From assembly GCA_000565345.1 (NCBI GenBank), contig AQOF01000023.1, positions 27,944 to 91,943 of the forward strand: DNA of 64,000 bases, in the 5' to 3' direction. This document shows, piece after piece, positions 10,263 to 20,574 of the stretch. The notes under the pieces were generated by a model. The model saw nothing but the letters and a program-made list of their open reading frames with translations. It searched no databases and had not been told where the DNA came from. Each line of letters starts with the position of its first letter. The first letter of the stretch is position 1. A program made the position numbers and the translations under genes. The stretch is from Salinivibrio costicola subsp. costicola ATCC 33508 = LMG 11651 (GTDB taxonomy: Bacteria; Pseudomonadota; Gammaproteobacteria; Enterobacterales; Vibrionaceae).

Positions 10263-10882
10263 TGCGCGGGCTGTGTTTCAGTTTGACGCGTTTCGATGAT
10301 CACATTGGGCTCAGTGGGCGCCTCTCCCTGTTCGAGTTGCTCTAATGCCGCTTGTTCTGCTTGCTGACGCTCAAATGCGGCGATATCCCCTTTCAGTTGA
10401 GACAGTTGACGCATAATTTGACGGGTCGCCTCGGTACGCATTTCTGCGACTAACTTATTTTGCTCGACTGATTTGGCCAACGCGGTCAGTGGGTTATCGA
10501 GAAAGTTACGGCTTAAGGTCGTATTGTAGGTGTAGCTACCTTTCTCCGGCACGGTGACACGATAACGTGCAACATAGCGAAACTCTTTCTCTGCCACTCG
10601 GCTGTTTTGATAGAGCGACAAAGTTTGTGCACTATCACTTTCGCTAAGCAACTCGATATTCGCCACGTCGTCAGAGGGTGACACCATCTGAACGTTATGT
10701 TGACGCAAAGCGTTGCGCATTTGGCGAGTCAGCTCCCCATAGGGGTCAAAACTCGTCAATGACACTTTGTCTACCTCATCGGGCAAATTATAGCTGCCAC
10801 GCAAGGCAAACCCGCAAGACGCGATGGTCAGTGAGACCATCGCGACGAGCAGGGAGCGAAGCACAGTGTTAAACAGATCCAC
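10259..10882 (-). CDS. lptE: LPS assembly lipoprotein LptE
   Basis: Outer-membrane lipoprotein forming the plug of the LptD LPS translocon. 207 residues with a signal peptide and lipobox ([10 protein letters not shown], Cys near residue 23), then the GSYNLPDE region. The tail beyond about residue 160 is rich in E, Q and A and looks disordered. The start is a GTG at 10880-10882 with AAGGAG seven bases upstream; a nearby ATG at 10885-10887 is out of frame. It lies 14 nt after the repaired leuS stop and overlaps holA by 4 nt. Confidence 0.93.
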   Translation of the reverse strand: MDLFNTVLRSLLVAMVSLTIASCGFALRGSYNLPDEVDKVSLTSFDPYGELTRQMRNALRQHNVQMVSPSDDVANIELLSESDSAQTLSLYQNSRVAEKEFRYVARYRVTVPEKGSYTYNTTLSRNFLDNPLTALAKSVEQNKLVAEMRTEATRQIMRQLSQLKGDIAAFERQQAEQAALEQLEQGEAPTEPNVIIETRQTETQPAQ

Positions 10883-10896
10883 TCCATCGCTCCTTG

Positions 10897-13471
10897 TTAG
10901 TTAGCAACAATATTAACCAGTTTCCCTGGTACATAAATGACTTTGCGAACCGTTTTACCGTCGGTAAATTTGACCACGTTTTCGTCTGACATGGCTTGTG
11001 CTTCAACGGCTTCTTTCTCGCGTCGGCGGCCACGGTGATCTTGGCACGTAGCTTACCGTTTACTTGCACAATGATTAGCTTTTCCTCCTCGACCAAGGCC
11101 GCTTTATCGGCTTGCGGCCAATCGGCACTGTCGATATCGGTTTCGCCCAGGGCCTGCCAAAGCGTAAAGCAGATGTGCGGGGTGATGGGATATAGCATCA
11201 ATACCACGGCTTTGAGTGCTTCGTCTAACACAGCACGGTCTTGTTCATTGTCCTGTGGCGCTTTAACTAAGCGATTCATCAGCTCCATGATCGCGGCAAT
11301 GGCGGTGTTGAACGTCTGACGACGGCCCATGTCATCACTGACTTTGGCGATGGCTTTGTGCACATCACGGCGCAAGGCTTTTTGATCATTATTAAGCGTA
11401 TCGACTGCCAGCGCAGTAACGTCGCCTTTGTGGGTGTGCTCATAGACTAGTTTCCAAACACGGCGTAAGAAACGGTGTGAACCTTCCACGCCAGACTCTT
11501 GCCATTCCAACGTCATGTCCGCCGGTGCGGCAAACATCATAAAGAGACGCATGGTATCGGCACCGTATTTTTCCACCATTAATTGGGGATCAATGCCGTT
11601 GTTCTTCGACTTTGACATCTTGGTCATGCCTGCGTGGGTGACGGCGTTCCCTTGGCTGTCGACCGCATGAATAATTTGCCCTTTGGTGTCCCGTTCAACG
11701 GTCACATCAGTCGGCGAGACCCAAACACGTACCCCTTTTTCGTCGGTGTAATAAAATGCATCGGCGAGCACCATACCCTGACAGAGTAACTGCTTGAATG
11801 GCTCGTCGCTATCGACCATATTTTCATCGCGCAATAGTTTATGGAAAAAGCGCGAATACAACAGGTGCATACAAGCGTGCTCAATGCCACCTATATACTG
11901 ATCGACCGGTAGCCAATAATTGGCGGCGCTTGGGTCGAGCATTTGATCCGCTTGCGGTGAGCAATAACGTGCGTAGTACCACGACGACTCCATAAAGGTA
12001 TCGAAAGTGTCGGTTTCACGCAGCGCTGGCTTACCTTGATATTGCGTTTGTGCCCATTGCTTGTCAGCTTTGATAGGGCTTTGTACACCATCCATCACCA
12101 CATCTTCTGGCAGGATGACGGGCAGCTGCTCAGTTGGGACAGGAACAACCTCACCGTCTTCGGTATTCAGCATCGGAATTGGCGCACCCCAATAACGCTG
12201 ACGAGAGACGCCCCAATCACGTAAACGGAAATTAACCGTTTTCTTGCCTTTACCTAGCGATTCAAGCTTGCTCGCAATCGCATCGAAGGCCGCGTTAAAA
12301 TCTAACCCGTCAAACTCACCCGAGTTAAACAGCTTACCTTTTTCGGTATACGCTTGTTCTGACAAATCGGGCGCATGGCCGTTTTCATCGAGGATCACCG
12401 GCTCGATATCCAGCGCGTACTTATGAGCAAATTCGAAGTCGCGTTGGTCGTGAGCAGGCACCGCCATCACTGCGCCAGTGCCGTAATCCATCAATACAAA
12501 GTTAGCGACAAAGATAGGGACACGACGCCCGTTCAATGGGTGCGTGGCATACAAACCGGTCGCCATGCCTTTTTTCTCCATGGTCGCCAGCTCGGCTTCG
12601 GCAACTTTGGTGTTACGGCACTCTTGTACGAATTCAGCGAGGGCAGGGTTGTCTTTGGCCGCCGCCTCCGCGAGGGGGTGACCGGCGGCAATCCCCACGT
12701 AAGTGACGCCCATCAGCGTATCTGGACGCGTGGTGTAGACGTCGAGTGCGGGGTGATCGCCTTCAACATCAAACGTCAGCTCAACACCTTCTGAGCGACC
12801 AATCCAGTTACGCTGCATGGTTTTTACCATGTCTGGCCAGCCGTCCAGTTTGTCGATGTCTTGCAGCAGCTCTTCTGCGTAATCGGTGATTTTAATAAAC
12901 CACTGCGGGATTTCTTTTTGCTCAACCGGCGTATCGCAGCGCCAGCAGCAACCTTCGTGAACTTGCTCATTGGCGAGCACGGTCTGATCGTTGGGACACC
13001 AGTTCACTGATGAGGTCTTTTTATAAACCAGCCCCTTGTTGTAGAGCGTGGTAAAGAAGCCTTGCTCCCAGCGGTAGTAATCGGGACTACAGGTGGCGAT
13101 TTCACGGCTCCAGTCGTAGCCAAAGCCCAGCATTTTTAGCTGGCCTTTCATGTAATCAATGTTTTCGTAAGTCCAAGGCGCGGGCGCGGTTTTGTTTTTG
13201 ATCGCAGCGCCTTCGGCAGGAAGGCCAAACGCATCCCAACCAATCGGCTGCATGACATTCTTGCCTTGCAGTCGCTGATAACGGGAAATGACATCACCGA
13301 TGGTGTAGTTACGGACATGCCCCATGTGCAGTCGGCCACTTGGTAAGGAAACATAGAAAGACAGTAGAATTTTTCTTTGTTAGGGTCTTCATGAACCACA
13401 AAGGTTTTATTGTCATCCCAATGGGCTTGAACTTTTTGTTCAATATCTTGCGGGCTATATTGTTCTTGCAT
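10897..13471 (-). CDS. leuS: Leucyl-tRNA synthetase, two frameshifts
   Basis: Class I aminoacyl-tRNA synthetase charging tRNA-Leu, with an editing domain. The N-terminal part [20 protein letters not shown] runs to MFPY and then breaks near 13342, where one C is missing (TACCAAGTGG for TACCCAAGTGG); restored sequence reads [18 protein letters not shown] with the HIGH-type motif. The editing domain ([13 protein letters not shown]) and the KMSKSKNN loop are intact. A second break near 11020 (one G missing) separates the C-terminal anticodon-binding tail, which resumes and ends [15 protein letters not shown] with a stop at 10897-10899. Repaired length is about 858 residues, as expected. Confidence 0.97.
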
Positions 13472-13577
13472 CGATGGCTTCCGAGATTCTGTGAGAAAGG
13501 TAAAACCTGAAAGAGAAATATCAGCATAGAATAACGAAAGGCAGAGACCGCAACAACACTTGAATCAGGACAGGACC

Positions 13578-14063
13578 ATGAATAAAGAGAAAGAACCCCA
13601 ACAAAGTATCATCGAGCGGGTAAAAGAGGCGTTAGAAAACAGCCCCGAGGCACTGTCTCATTGGGTGACCTTTTCTGATCAATACCTCAAAGCCGCGGCC
13701 GATCTGACCAAAGATGAATGGGCCTTGATCGAGGCATACTTTAAACGTGATGTGAAAGCGTTCGGTGAACAGTACGATAAATCTCAAACCGAAGAGATTG
13801 ATAGTCAGGTGTTTAACGATCTGATTGCTAACTCGATTTGGGAGCAATTGGCAGAGATCACCGACCGTACGCAGCTAGAGTGGCGTGAAGTGTTCGATGA
13901 TCTTCAGCATCATGGCGTTTATGAAGCGGGTGAAATTGTCGGACTGGGCGTGTTGCAATGTGAACAGTGCCATCATCAAACGCGGCACAGCCGGGTCGAT
14001 GTGATTGCACCGTGTACGCAATGTGGTCATCGCTACTTTTCTCGCCGCCCTTACCCGGTGTAA
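13578..14063 (+). CDS. ybeL: YbeL family zinc-ribbon protein (DUF1451)
   Basis: About 161 residues of charged helical sequence followed by a C-terminal zinc ribbon with CEQCHHQTRH and CTQCGHRYFSRRP, two CxxC pairs. E. coli YbeL has the same build and lies beside leuS, as here. The function is unknown. The frame is open from a TTG at 13560, but ATG 13578 after a purine stretch (CAGGACAGGACC) is the likelier start. It diverges from leuS. Confidence 0.9.
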   Translation: MNKEKEPQQSIIERVKEALENSPEALSHWVTFSDQYLKAAADLTKDEWALIEAYFKRDVKAFGEQYDKSQTEEIDSQVFNDLIANSIWEQLAEITDRTQLEWREVFDDLQHHGVYEAGEIVGLGVLQCEQCHHQTRHSRVDVIAPCTQCGHRYFSRRPYPV

Positions 14064-14087
14064 GCCAAGTTTTAGAGCTTGGCTTTT
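14062..14087 (+). terminator. Terminator of ybeL
   Basis: Stem AAGCCAAG / CTTGGCTT with a short loop and TTTT immediately after it, starting at the ybeL stop codon. Confidence 0.75.
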
Positions 14088-14134
14088 GCGTTTGGTTTTA
14101 AAGCGCGGGTCGGTCTATCCGTGGCCAAAGGTGC

Positions 14135-14566
14135 CTAAGAGGCGTCGTCGCGACCTTCAAAGCGCTGGCGTTCTTCTTTTTCGACTTGAGAAAGCCGTGG
14201 CAGCTTTAGGCCTTGTGATTGCCCCATCCAACGGGCAAAGACAATATTACAAGCAAATGCCGCGGTGACGAAGACGAGCTCTGCAGCAGCCATCCACCGT
14301 TCGCCTTCATCGACATAGAGAATGGTAAGGGCGTGTAAAAAATAGAACATCAAAATAAAGTTGGCCCATGCATGGGTAAACGCTTTGCCTTTGATGATCC
14401 CAGGTAAAGGGAGCAGTAAAGGGATTGTCCAGCCAATGGTCACCGCCCATGCATTCAAGTGAGGATGGGGCGATAAGTAAGCATGCCACGCGACCACCCA
14501 AGCAATGAGGCCAAGGTTACTCAGCAAAGACAATTTGCGCATGAAGGCGAGCCGAGGATCTGTCAC
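14135..14566 (-). CDS. DUF2069 inner-membrane protein
   Basis: 143 residues with about four hydrophobic segments (roughly residues 12-30, 40-58, 66-86 and 93-112) and a charged C-terminal tail. The sequence resembles the DUF2069 family, which in vibrios sits directly after wrbA and arsC, as here (12 nt gap to wrbA). No enzymatic motif is visible and no function is known. Confidence 0.85.
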   Translation of the reverse strand: MTDPRLAFMRKLSLLSNLGLIAWVVAWHAYLSPHPHLNAWAVTIGWTIPLLLPLPGIIKGKAFTHAWANFILMFYFLHALTILYVDEGERWMAAAELVFVTAAFACNIVFARWMGQSQGLKLPRLSQVEKEERQRFEGRDDAS

Positions 14567-14578
14567 GATTCTGTCCTT

Positions 14579-15169
14579 TTATCTTAGGTGGTGGTAAAAA
14601 GTGTGGGCAAAACGCGCTAAGCGTTGGCCTAATGTTTTTGCGATTTGCTTTTCGTCGGCCATTAAAGGGTGATGTGGCTCCGCAACACTGGATGCACCGT
14701 AAGGGGAACCGCCGCCTTCCGTTGTATGAAGCGCACGCTCGCTGTGTGGAACACCGACTAACATCATACCATGATGAAGTAAGGGGATGGTCATCGTGAG
14801 CAGCGTGGTTTCTTGGCCACCATGAAGCATTGATCCGGCGCCAAAGACCGCGGCGGGTTTATCAATTAAGGCACCCGATAACCATTCGCCACTGGTACTA
14901 TCGATAAATTGCTTCAATGGCGCGGCCATGTTGCCAAAACGTACCGGACTGCCGAGCGCGAGGCCATGGCAATCTAATAGATCCTGACGGGTGACAAAGG
15001 GATCGTTTGGCGAGACGTCCGGTATTTTGCCATCGGCATAAGCAGGCAGCTCGGGCACAGTTCGTAACACCGCCTCAACGCCTTGCGCTTCAATACCGCG
15101 TGCAACTTGTTGAGCAAGCTTACGTGTATTACCTGAACGGCTGTAATAAAGCACGAGAACTTGTGTCAT
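14579..15169 (-). CDS. wrbA: WrbA-type NAD(P)H:quinone oxidoreductase
   Basis: Flavodoxin-like FMN protein reducing quinones by two electrons. 196 residues with the N-terminal phosphate-binding loop YYSRSGNTRKLA and the SPVRFGNMAAPLKQFIDST region around the flavin ring, then FGAGSMLHGGQETTLL. It overlaps arsC by 4 nt and forms an operon arsC-wrbA-DUF2069 downstream of bepA. Confidence 0.93.
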   Translation of the reverse strand: MTQVLVLYYSRSGNTRKLAQQVARGIEAQGVEAVLRTVPELPAYADGKIPDVSPNDPFVTRQDLLDCHGLALGSPVRFGNMAAPLKQFIDSTSGEWLSGALIDKPAAVFGAGSMLHGGQETTLLTMTIPLLHHGMMLVGVPHSERALHTTEGGGSPYGASSVAEPHHPLMADEKQIAKTLGQRLARFAHTFYHHLR

Positions 15170-15522
15170 TGAACGAATACCAATACATTTTCGGGTGGGC
15201 GGCCGATGACCGCTTTGTCGCCTTGAACGGCAATGGGACGTTCAATCAGTTTTGGGTGATTAACCATTGCCTCCAACAATTGCGCTTCTTCCACCGAAGC
15301 ATCGCCCAAATTGGCTGCCTTGTAATCCGCTTCTTTGGTGCGCATCATGTCGCGAAATGATGCCATGCCCAGCTGTCGCTTTAACTCACGGAGCGTATCG
15401 GCAGATAATGGCGTCTCTAAATATTTAACGATTGTCGGCGTGATGCCCTTTGACTCAAGCAGCTTGAGGGTTTCTCGACTTTTTGAGCAACGTGGATTGT
15501 GGTACAGAGTAATGGGGCTCAC
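15166..15522 (-). CDS. arsC: Arsenate reductase, glutaredoxin-dependent ArsC family
   Basis: 118 residues with the N-terminal active-site loop HNPRCSKSRETL (catalytic Cys12) and the conserved arginine region IERPIAV. Family members reduce arsenate to arsenite with glutathione and glutaredoxin. There is no arsR or arsB beside it, so a true arsenic-resistance role is not implied by context. Its stop overlaps the wrbA start. Confidence 0.93.
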   Translation of the reverse strand: MSPITLYHNPRCSKSRETLKLLESKGITPTIVKYLETPLSADTLRELKRQLGMASFRDMMRTKEADYKAANLGDASVEEAQLLEAMVNHPKLIERPIAVQGDKAVIGRPPENVLVFVQ

Positions 15523-15546
15523 AACATCTATCCTTTTTAAGTTGAG

Positions 15547-17055
15547 TTAACGATCACTGAGCGCTTTAAAGCGTGCCTGCTGATGGCGTAATTGATCGAT
15601 ACGCGCATCATAACGTGCTTGTGCCAAGCTGCCTAACTCAGCCAGTTGAGCGGCTTGGGTGTAGTTACGAATGGCTTTGCTCCATTGACCGCGCAGCGCG
15701 TAACGCTCTCCTTGAGCAGCTAATTCACCGTCACGGTGTGTGCCAGTGCTTTCGTACGCTTGTTGTAACAAAAACCATCCGTTGCTGTCATCGGCATGCT
15801 GGTGGGTGTAGCGCTCTAATGCCTTGATCGCTTCACCGCCACGCTTGGCTTTTACCAAGGTGTAAGCGTGATTAAGCAACAATACGCGATTGTTAGGCTG
15901 CTGGTTCAAGGCTTGATTCAGGCGGGATAAGGCGCTGTCATACTGCTTTTCGCCAATCTCTAAGTCGGTCATCGCGTCAATATAAAAACGATTATTGGGT
16001 TGAGCTTTAATGAGGGGCGCCAGCTTCTCACGCGCTTGTTGATAGCGCCTTGCATCAATATCCAACAGCGCCATGCCGTAATCAAGGCTATGTTTTTCCG
16101 CTGGCGATGCTGCTTTATGACGCCGTTCAAACCAGTCCATGGCGGAGCGATCAGCGATACCGCTATATCGTGCAACGATACGCGCTCGTGCGAGTTGGTA
16201 ATCGGGAGAGTCGGGCACGCTTTTTTGAGGATACTGACGCGCCCGCGCGCGTGAATCTGTGATCCGAGACGCGGGTAATGGGTGAGTGCTGAAATACTCC
16301 GGCATTTGACTGGCGTAGCGGTACTCATCGGCTAACCGAGAGAAAAATCGTGGCATCGCCTCAACATCGAAATCCGCGCGAGCGAGGGTTTCAATTCCGA
16401 CGCGGTCGGCCTCTTCTTCGTTACGGCGGGTAAAGTTTATTTGGCTTTGCATACTCCCCGCCGTTGCTGCATGAGCTGCGGCAATCCCTGCTTCAGGCGC
16501 TGCAATCGCGAGCATTAAAGAGCCGACTAAAGCGGCAACCGTTAGCGGCGAGGTTTGTGCCTGCGCTTCCATGCTGCGCGCAAGGTGGCGTTGGGTTACG
16601 TGCGCGATTTCGTGCGCCATCACAGATGCCAGTTCGCTTTCTGTCTTGGCATGCAGGAAAAGCCCAGAATGCATGGCTACATACCCGCCAAAAAAGGCAA
16701 ACGCATTGATCGCTTGATTATCAATCAAAATAAACTGGAAGGGCGTGCGGACATCGTTGGCGTTCGCCACCAACCGATGCCCGAGGGCGTTAACATATTC
16801 ACTGAGTAAAGGATCATCAATAATGGGTTTGCTGGCTCGTAGCATTCGCATATAAGCATCACCAAACTCTTTTTCTTTTGCCACCGACAGCGTACTCGCG
16901 GCAGCGGTGCCAATGTTAGGCAAATCACTTTGATATGACTCGACGTTTGCTGACACAGGCGCACTGACCAGTGTCCCTGCAAGCGCATAGGCGACGAGGC
17001 GGCGAGCCGTTTTTCCTTTCCAAGAGCAAGATGCACGTGGCGGCATAAGTGTCAT
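15547..17055 (-). CDS. bepA: Periplasmic M48 metalloprotease BepA, outer-membrane quality control
   Basis: Zinc protease/chaperone that helps mature LptD and clears stalled outer-membrane proteins through the BAM complex. 502 residues: a signal peptide to about ALAGTLVSAPVSA (residue 37), an M48 domain with the zinc motif HEIAHVTQRH near residue 147 and the EEEADRVG motif holding the third ligand, then C-terminal TPR repeats. It starts at either of two in-frame ATGs (17055 or 17046). It stands upstream of arsC-wrbA. Confidence 0.95.
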   Translation of the reverse strand: MTLMPPRASCSWKGKTARRLVAYALAGTLVSAPVSANVESYQSDLPNIGTAAASTLSVAKEKEFGDAYMRMLRASKPIIDDPLLSEYVNALGHRLVANANDVRTPFQFILIDNQAINAFAFFGGYVAMHSGLFLHAKTESELASVMAHEIAHVTQRHLARSMEAQAQTSPLTVAALVGSLMLAIAAPEAGIAAAHAATAGSMQSQINFTRRNEEEADRVGIETLARADFDVEAMPRFFSRLADEYRYASQMPEYFSTHPLPASRITDSRARARQYPQKSVPDSPDYQLARARIVARYSGIADRSAMDWFERRHKAASPAEKHSLDYGMALLDIDARRYQQAREKLAPLIKAQPNNRFYIDAMTDLEIGEKQYDSALSRLNQALNQQPNNRVLLLNHAYTLVKAKRGGEAIKALERYTHQHADDSNGWFLLQQAYESTGTHRDGELAAQGERYALRGQWSKAIRNYTQAAQLAELGSLAQARYDARIDQLRHQQARFKALSDR

Positions 17056-17174
17056 TACCTTTTAAAATACGCAAGTGTACTTAAGTACAGACCGATAAAA
17101 CCTGTCTGGGTTTCGTTGGCGTTCTATCTAATGTCCATTACAATACCAACGATAATACCGACCGGTGAGACAGA

Positions 17175-17393
17175 ATGGAATGTCAAACTCTTGATTTACG
17201 AGCACATGTTTGCCCAATGGCCCTGCTACTCGCCAAGCGTGCAGCAGCGTCGTTGCGTGCCGGCGAGCAGTTAGTGATTTTACTGGGCGATCAAGGCGCG
17301 AAAAACGATATTCCAACCTACTTTACTCGTGAAGGATTTACCATTGCTTGGTTAGATACGCCAGCCTCGCGTTTACACGTCACAAAACAATAA
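17175..17393 (+). CDS. TusA/SirA-like small sulfur-carrier protein
   Basis: 72 residues of the TusA fold: MECQTLDLRAHVCPMALLLAKRAA with the persulfide-carrying cysteine at residue 13, then a beta-strand region LVILLGD and an RLHVTK end. TusA itself has CPxP; here the second proline is replaced (CPMA), so it is a paralogue rather than TusA. It is ten bases upstream of perM and probably cotranscribed. The specific partner is unknown. Confidence 0.85.
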   Translation: MECQTLDLRAHVCPMALLLAKRAAASLRAGEQLVILLGDQGAKNDIPTYFTREGFTIAWLDTPASRLHVTKQ

Positions 17394-17403
17394 CGAGCCT
17401 GAT

Positions 17404-18481
17404 ATGTTTGAATTGCTACATCGCTGGTATCGGCGACGCTTTTCCGACCCACATGCGGTCAGCCTAGTGCTGATTCTTTTGGTCGGTTTTGTCACCATCT
17501 ATTTTTTCGGCAACTTATTGGCGCCTTTACTCGTGGCCATTGTCATGGCGTATTTACTCGATTGGCCGGTCAATCGTCTTAGTCGACTGGGGCTGCCTCG
17601 CACGTTATCGGTTTTGGTGGTGATCGCCTTGTTTGCCAGCTTCACATTCATGGCGTTGTTTGGCTTGGTACCGACGATTTGGAATCAAGGGATAAGCCTG
17701 GTGGCCGATGTGCCGAACATGTTTAATAACATGCAGATGCTGATGATGAGCTTACCCGAGCGCTATCCAGATTAATTAATCCGCATATGGTGAACACACT
17801 GGTCGATGCCTTGCAGTTTAAAGTCCTCAACATCGGGGAAACCTTGGTAAGGGGATCGTTATCATCGCTGGTGAACATCGTGGCGCTAGCGGTCTATTTG
17901 ATTTTGGTCCCGCTCTTGGTTTTCTTCTTACTGAAAGATAAAACGCAAATGTTGGCGATGTTTAAAGGATTATTGCCGCGTAACCGCCGCCTTGCCTCTC
18001 GGGTTGGTCATGAGATGAACCAACAGATATCGAATTACATTCGCGGGAAAGTGACCGAGATTATTATTGTTGGTATCACCAGCTATCTGACTTTCATGTT
18101 ACTTGATCTCCGCTATGCCGTGTTGCTAAGTGTCGCCACCGGCTTTTCTGTCCTTGCCCCCTATATCGGGGCGGCCATTGTTACGGTGCCGATAGCGATC
18201 GTGGCCCTTTTCCAATGGGGACTTGAGCCCGGGTTTTGGTATGTGATGATTGCTTACGGCGTGATTCAAACCCTTGACGGTAACGTCCTTGTGCCGGTGC
18301 TTTTCTCGGAAGCGGTCAATTTACACCCGGTGGCACTCATCATAGCCGTACTGGTTTTCGGTGGACTCTGGGGCTTTTGGGGGTATTTTTTGCCATTCCA
18401 TTGGCGACGTTAGTGAAAGCGGTATGGCAAGCATTGCCTGAAATTGAGCTCGATGATGATCCAAAAAAAGACGTAGAGTGA
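17404..18481 (+). CDS. perM: AI-2E family transporter PerM, two frameshifts
   Basis: Multi-pass inner-membrane protein of the AI-2E exporter superfamily (PF01594). Hydrophobic segments occur at about residues 18-45, 70-92, 140-170 and in the C-terminal half. The typical stretch FSVLAPYIGAAIVTVPIAI and the GGLWGFWG region are visible. The frame breaks near 17772 (GATTAATT for GATTTAATT) and near 18384 (one G missing in a G run). After repair it ends PLATLVKAVWQALPEIELDD and stops at 18479-18481. Substrate unknown; vibrio order bepA-tusA-like-perM is kept. Confidence 0.92.
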
Positions 18482-18587
18482 TCCATCTTGTTTTCAGGCT
18501 CCTAAATAAAGGAGCTGAGCGGCACGAGCACAGGCTTTACCGTGATCAGTTTGGCCCACAGAAGTAGTAATGAAAAACAGGGTTGGC

Positions 18588-20024
18588 ATGGTACAAAACA
18601 GGCAAGAACATACGCATTTAGAGGGGTTCCGCGTCGCTGTGATCGGTGGCGGCGTGGCGGGTACGACAGCGGCCATGCGACTGGCTGAACGTGGTATTGA
18701 TACCCAGGTGTTTGAAGCGGGAACCGGGCTAGTCAGTGGCCCACCTATCTGTCATCTTCATGCGGGCGGCAATTTGTATCGAGAAATCTCGCTCGATCAG
18801 TGCTTAACCTTACTGGACCAATCCGTTGCGACCGTACGCATGTATCCGCACTCTGTGAATCGCCGCCCAACGGTGTTGGCGGTGCCAGAGCAAGACCCAG
18901 GATCGTTAGACAGTGTGATTGCACGATTAGAAACCTTGCGCGAGCGTTATGCGCAATTGGTCGAGCTTGATAGCGCCAACAAAGTGATGGGCGAACCTGC
19001 TGATTATTTCCGCCTGTATCAGCAATCAGACCTTGAAGCGCTGAAAGCAAAAGATTATCGCAGTATAACCGATTCGGCTGATCAGTGGATGTGGCCGGTT
19101 GCGCAGTCGCTGGACCTAAGTGCGATGAAGTATCCGTTGGTATTGGTGCAAGAATACGGGCTGAGTGTATTTCGCCTCGCCGCTGAAGCGCAATTGACGC
19201 TTGCCGACGTGCCGCATTGCCAACTCAACTTTAATCATAAGGTCGTGGATACGCAGCAGACAGCGTCGGGTTGGCAAGTGACGTATCAAGATAAGGCCGG
19301 CCAATCGCACACCACTGAGGTTGACTATCTGATTAATGCGGCGGGGTTTCGCACCGGGACCATTGACGATATGGCGGGCTTCGGGCGTCAGCGTCTGGTT
19401 GAGTACAAGGCAGCGTACGTCGCCCACTGGACGTCGACGGCGTACCAATGGCCAGAAATTATTGTTCATGGCCAGCGAGGCACGCCACAAGGTATGGCAC
19501 AACTGACGCCTTATCCTGATGGTTTCTTTCAACTGCACGGCATGACGCAAGACGTGACCCTCTTTGAACGTGGCTTGGTGAAAAGCTCAGTGCAATCGGC
19601 GCAACCGAATGTCGACGCGCGCTATGTTAAAAACATCGATCAAGGTTGGGACTGGGATCAAGTGTGCCAGCGCACGGACCGGGCCATCGAACATTTTGCT
19701 CAATGGTTGCCTGAGTTTAAGCAGGCCGAAGTCGGAGGAAAACCCTTGTGTGGCGCGCAACAAATCCCTGGCGAGGATCCGTCGCTGCGGGCGTCGGATG
19801 TGTCTTTCGATGGTGAGCGCTACGCGCGGATGGAAATCGTGAAAGCCTCCTCGGCGCTGACGGCGATAAACAAAGTCCTGACGCAATTTGAAGATGCCGG
19901 CTGGATTTCGCCAACCTCTCATTACGTCATGACGCGCCCGTCGACCGCTAAGATTGTCAGCGCTGCGTGTGAATTTGCGGTACAGCGTGGTTATCCAGAA
20001 GCATTGGCAAAGCCTGTGGGCTGA
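18588..20024 (+). CDS. FAD-dependent oxidoreductase of unknown substrate
   Basis: About 478 residues with a clear N-terminal dinucleotide-binding fold, VAVIGGGVAGTTAAMRLAER followed by an acidic residue at the strand-2 end (VFEAG). A later INAAGFRTG stretch matches the second FAD contact of the glutathione-reductase-type or DAO-type family. The C-terminal third has a GAQQIPGEDPSL stretch. No covalent flavin motif, disulfide pair or membrane segment is seen. ATG 18588 has AGGG upstream; ATG 18570 is possible. It stands alone between perM and bcp with its own terminator. Substrate cannot be named. Confidence 0.8.
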   Translation: MVQNRQEHTHLEGFRVAVIGGGVAGTTAAMRLAERGIDTQVFEAGTGLVSGPPICHLHAGGNLYREISLDQCLTLLDQSVATVRMYPHSVNRRPTVLAVPEQDPGSLDSVIARLETLRERYAQLVELDSANKVMGEPADYFRLYQQSDLEALKAKDYRSITDSADQWMWPVAQSLDLSAMKYPLVLVQEYGLSVFRLAAEAQLTLADVPHCQLNFNHKVVDTQQTASGWQVTYQDKAGQSHTTEVDYLINAAGFRTGTIDDMAGFGRQRLVEYKAAYVAHWTSTAYQWPEIIVHGQRGTPQGMAQLTPYPDGFFQLHGMTQDVTLFERGLVKSSVQSAQPNVDARYVKNIDQGWDWDQVCQRTDRAIEHFAQWLPEFKQAEVGGKPLCGAQQIPGEDPSLRASDVSFDGERYARMEIVKASSALTAINKVLTQFEDAGWISPTSHYVMTRPSTAKIVSAACEFAVQRGYPEALAKPVG

Positions 20025-20046
20025 GTGAATCCATGGTCATCGTTTG

Positions 20047-20079
20047 AAAAAAGCGCACGATTCATCGTGCGCTTTTTTG
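20047..20079. terminator. Terminator between the FAD oxidoreductase and bcp
   Basis: Stem AAGCGCACGA / TCGTGCGCTT with an A-tract before and T-tract after. It lies between convergent genes and is bidirectional. Confidence 0.88.
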
Positions 20080-20104
20080 TTAACAGGCAGGATAAGGCGC
20101 CGTC

Positions 20105-20574
20105 CTAGGCTTGGTTCAGGAAGTCCAATACCACTTGGTGATGATCTTTGGTCTTAAACTTATTGAACACATGTTCAATTTTGCCATCTTTGCCGACCAA
20201 AAAGCTGAGGCGATGAATGCCGTCATATTCTTTCCCCATGAACTTCTTGGTCCCCAGACGCCAAATGCATCCGCAACCGCATGATCTTCGTCGCTCAGTA
20301 GGGTGAAATTGAGTTCATCGCGCGCAACAAAGCGGGCGATCTTTTTGACGGGATCCGGGCTGATACCTAACACCACGGTATCCAGCGCGTCGAGCTCCGC
20401 CTTAGTGTCACGCAAAGAGCAGGCTTGTGTGGTGCAGCCTGGTGTCATTGCTTTGGGGTAAAAATACACGAGGACGCGTTTTTCGCCTTGAAACTGGCTA
20501 AGCGTGACGGTGTCGCCATTTTGATCTTGCAATGAAAAATCGGGCGCTTGAGCGCCTTCCGTTAATGTTTGCAT
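20105..20574 (-). CDS. bcp: Thioredoxin-dependent thiol peroxidase Bcp/PrxQ, one frameshift
   Basis: Peroxiredoxin that reduces hydroperoxides with thioredoxin. Start at MQTLTEGAQAPDFSL; the active site FYPKAMTPGCTTQACSLRD has the peroxidatic and resolving cysteines five residues apart. The frame breaks near 20252 (one G missing in TGGGGACC); in the other frame the protein continues KKFMGKEYDGIHR and ends VVLDFLNQA with a stop at 20105-20107. Repaired length is about 156 residues. In most vibrios gcvR follows or precedes it; no gcvR is visible here. Confidence 0.94.

Noticed and set aside
15166..15522. Arsenic resistance operon
   Set aside because: Only an ArsC-family reductase is present; no arsR, arsB or acr3 lies nearby and the context is envelope protease and quinone reductase.
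17404..18481. Two separate small permease genes
   Set aside because: Both parts and the tail align as one AI-2E family protein once single missing bases are restored.
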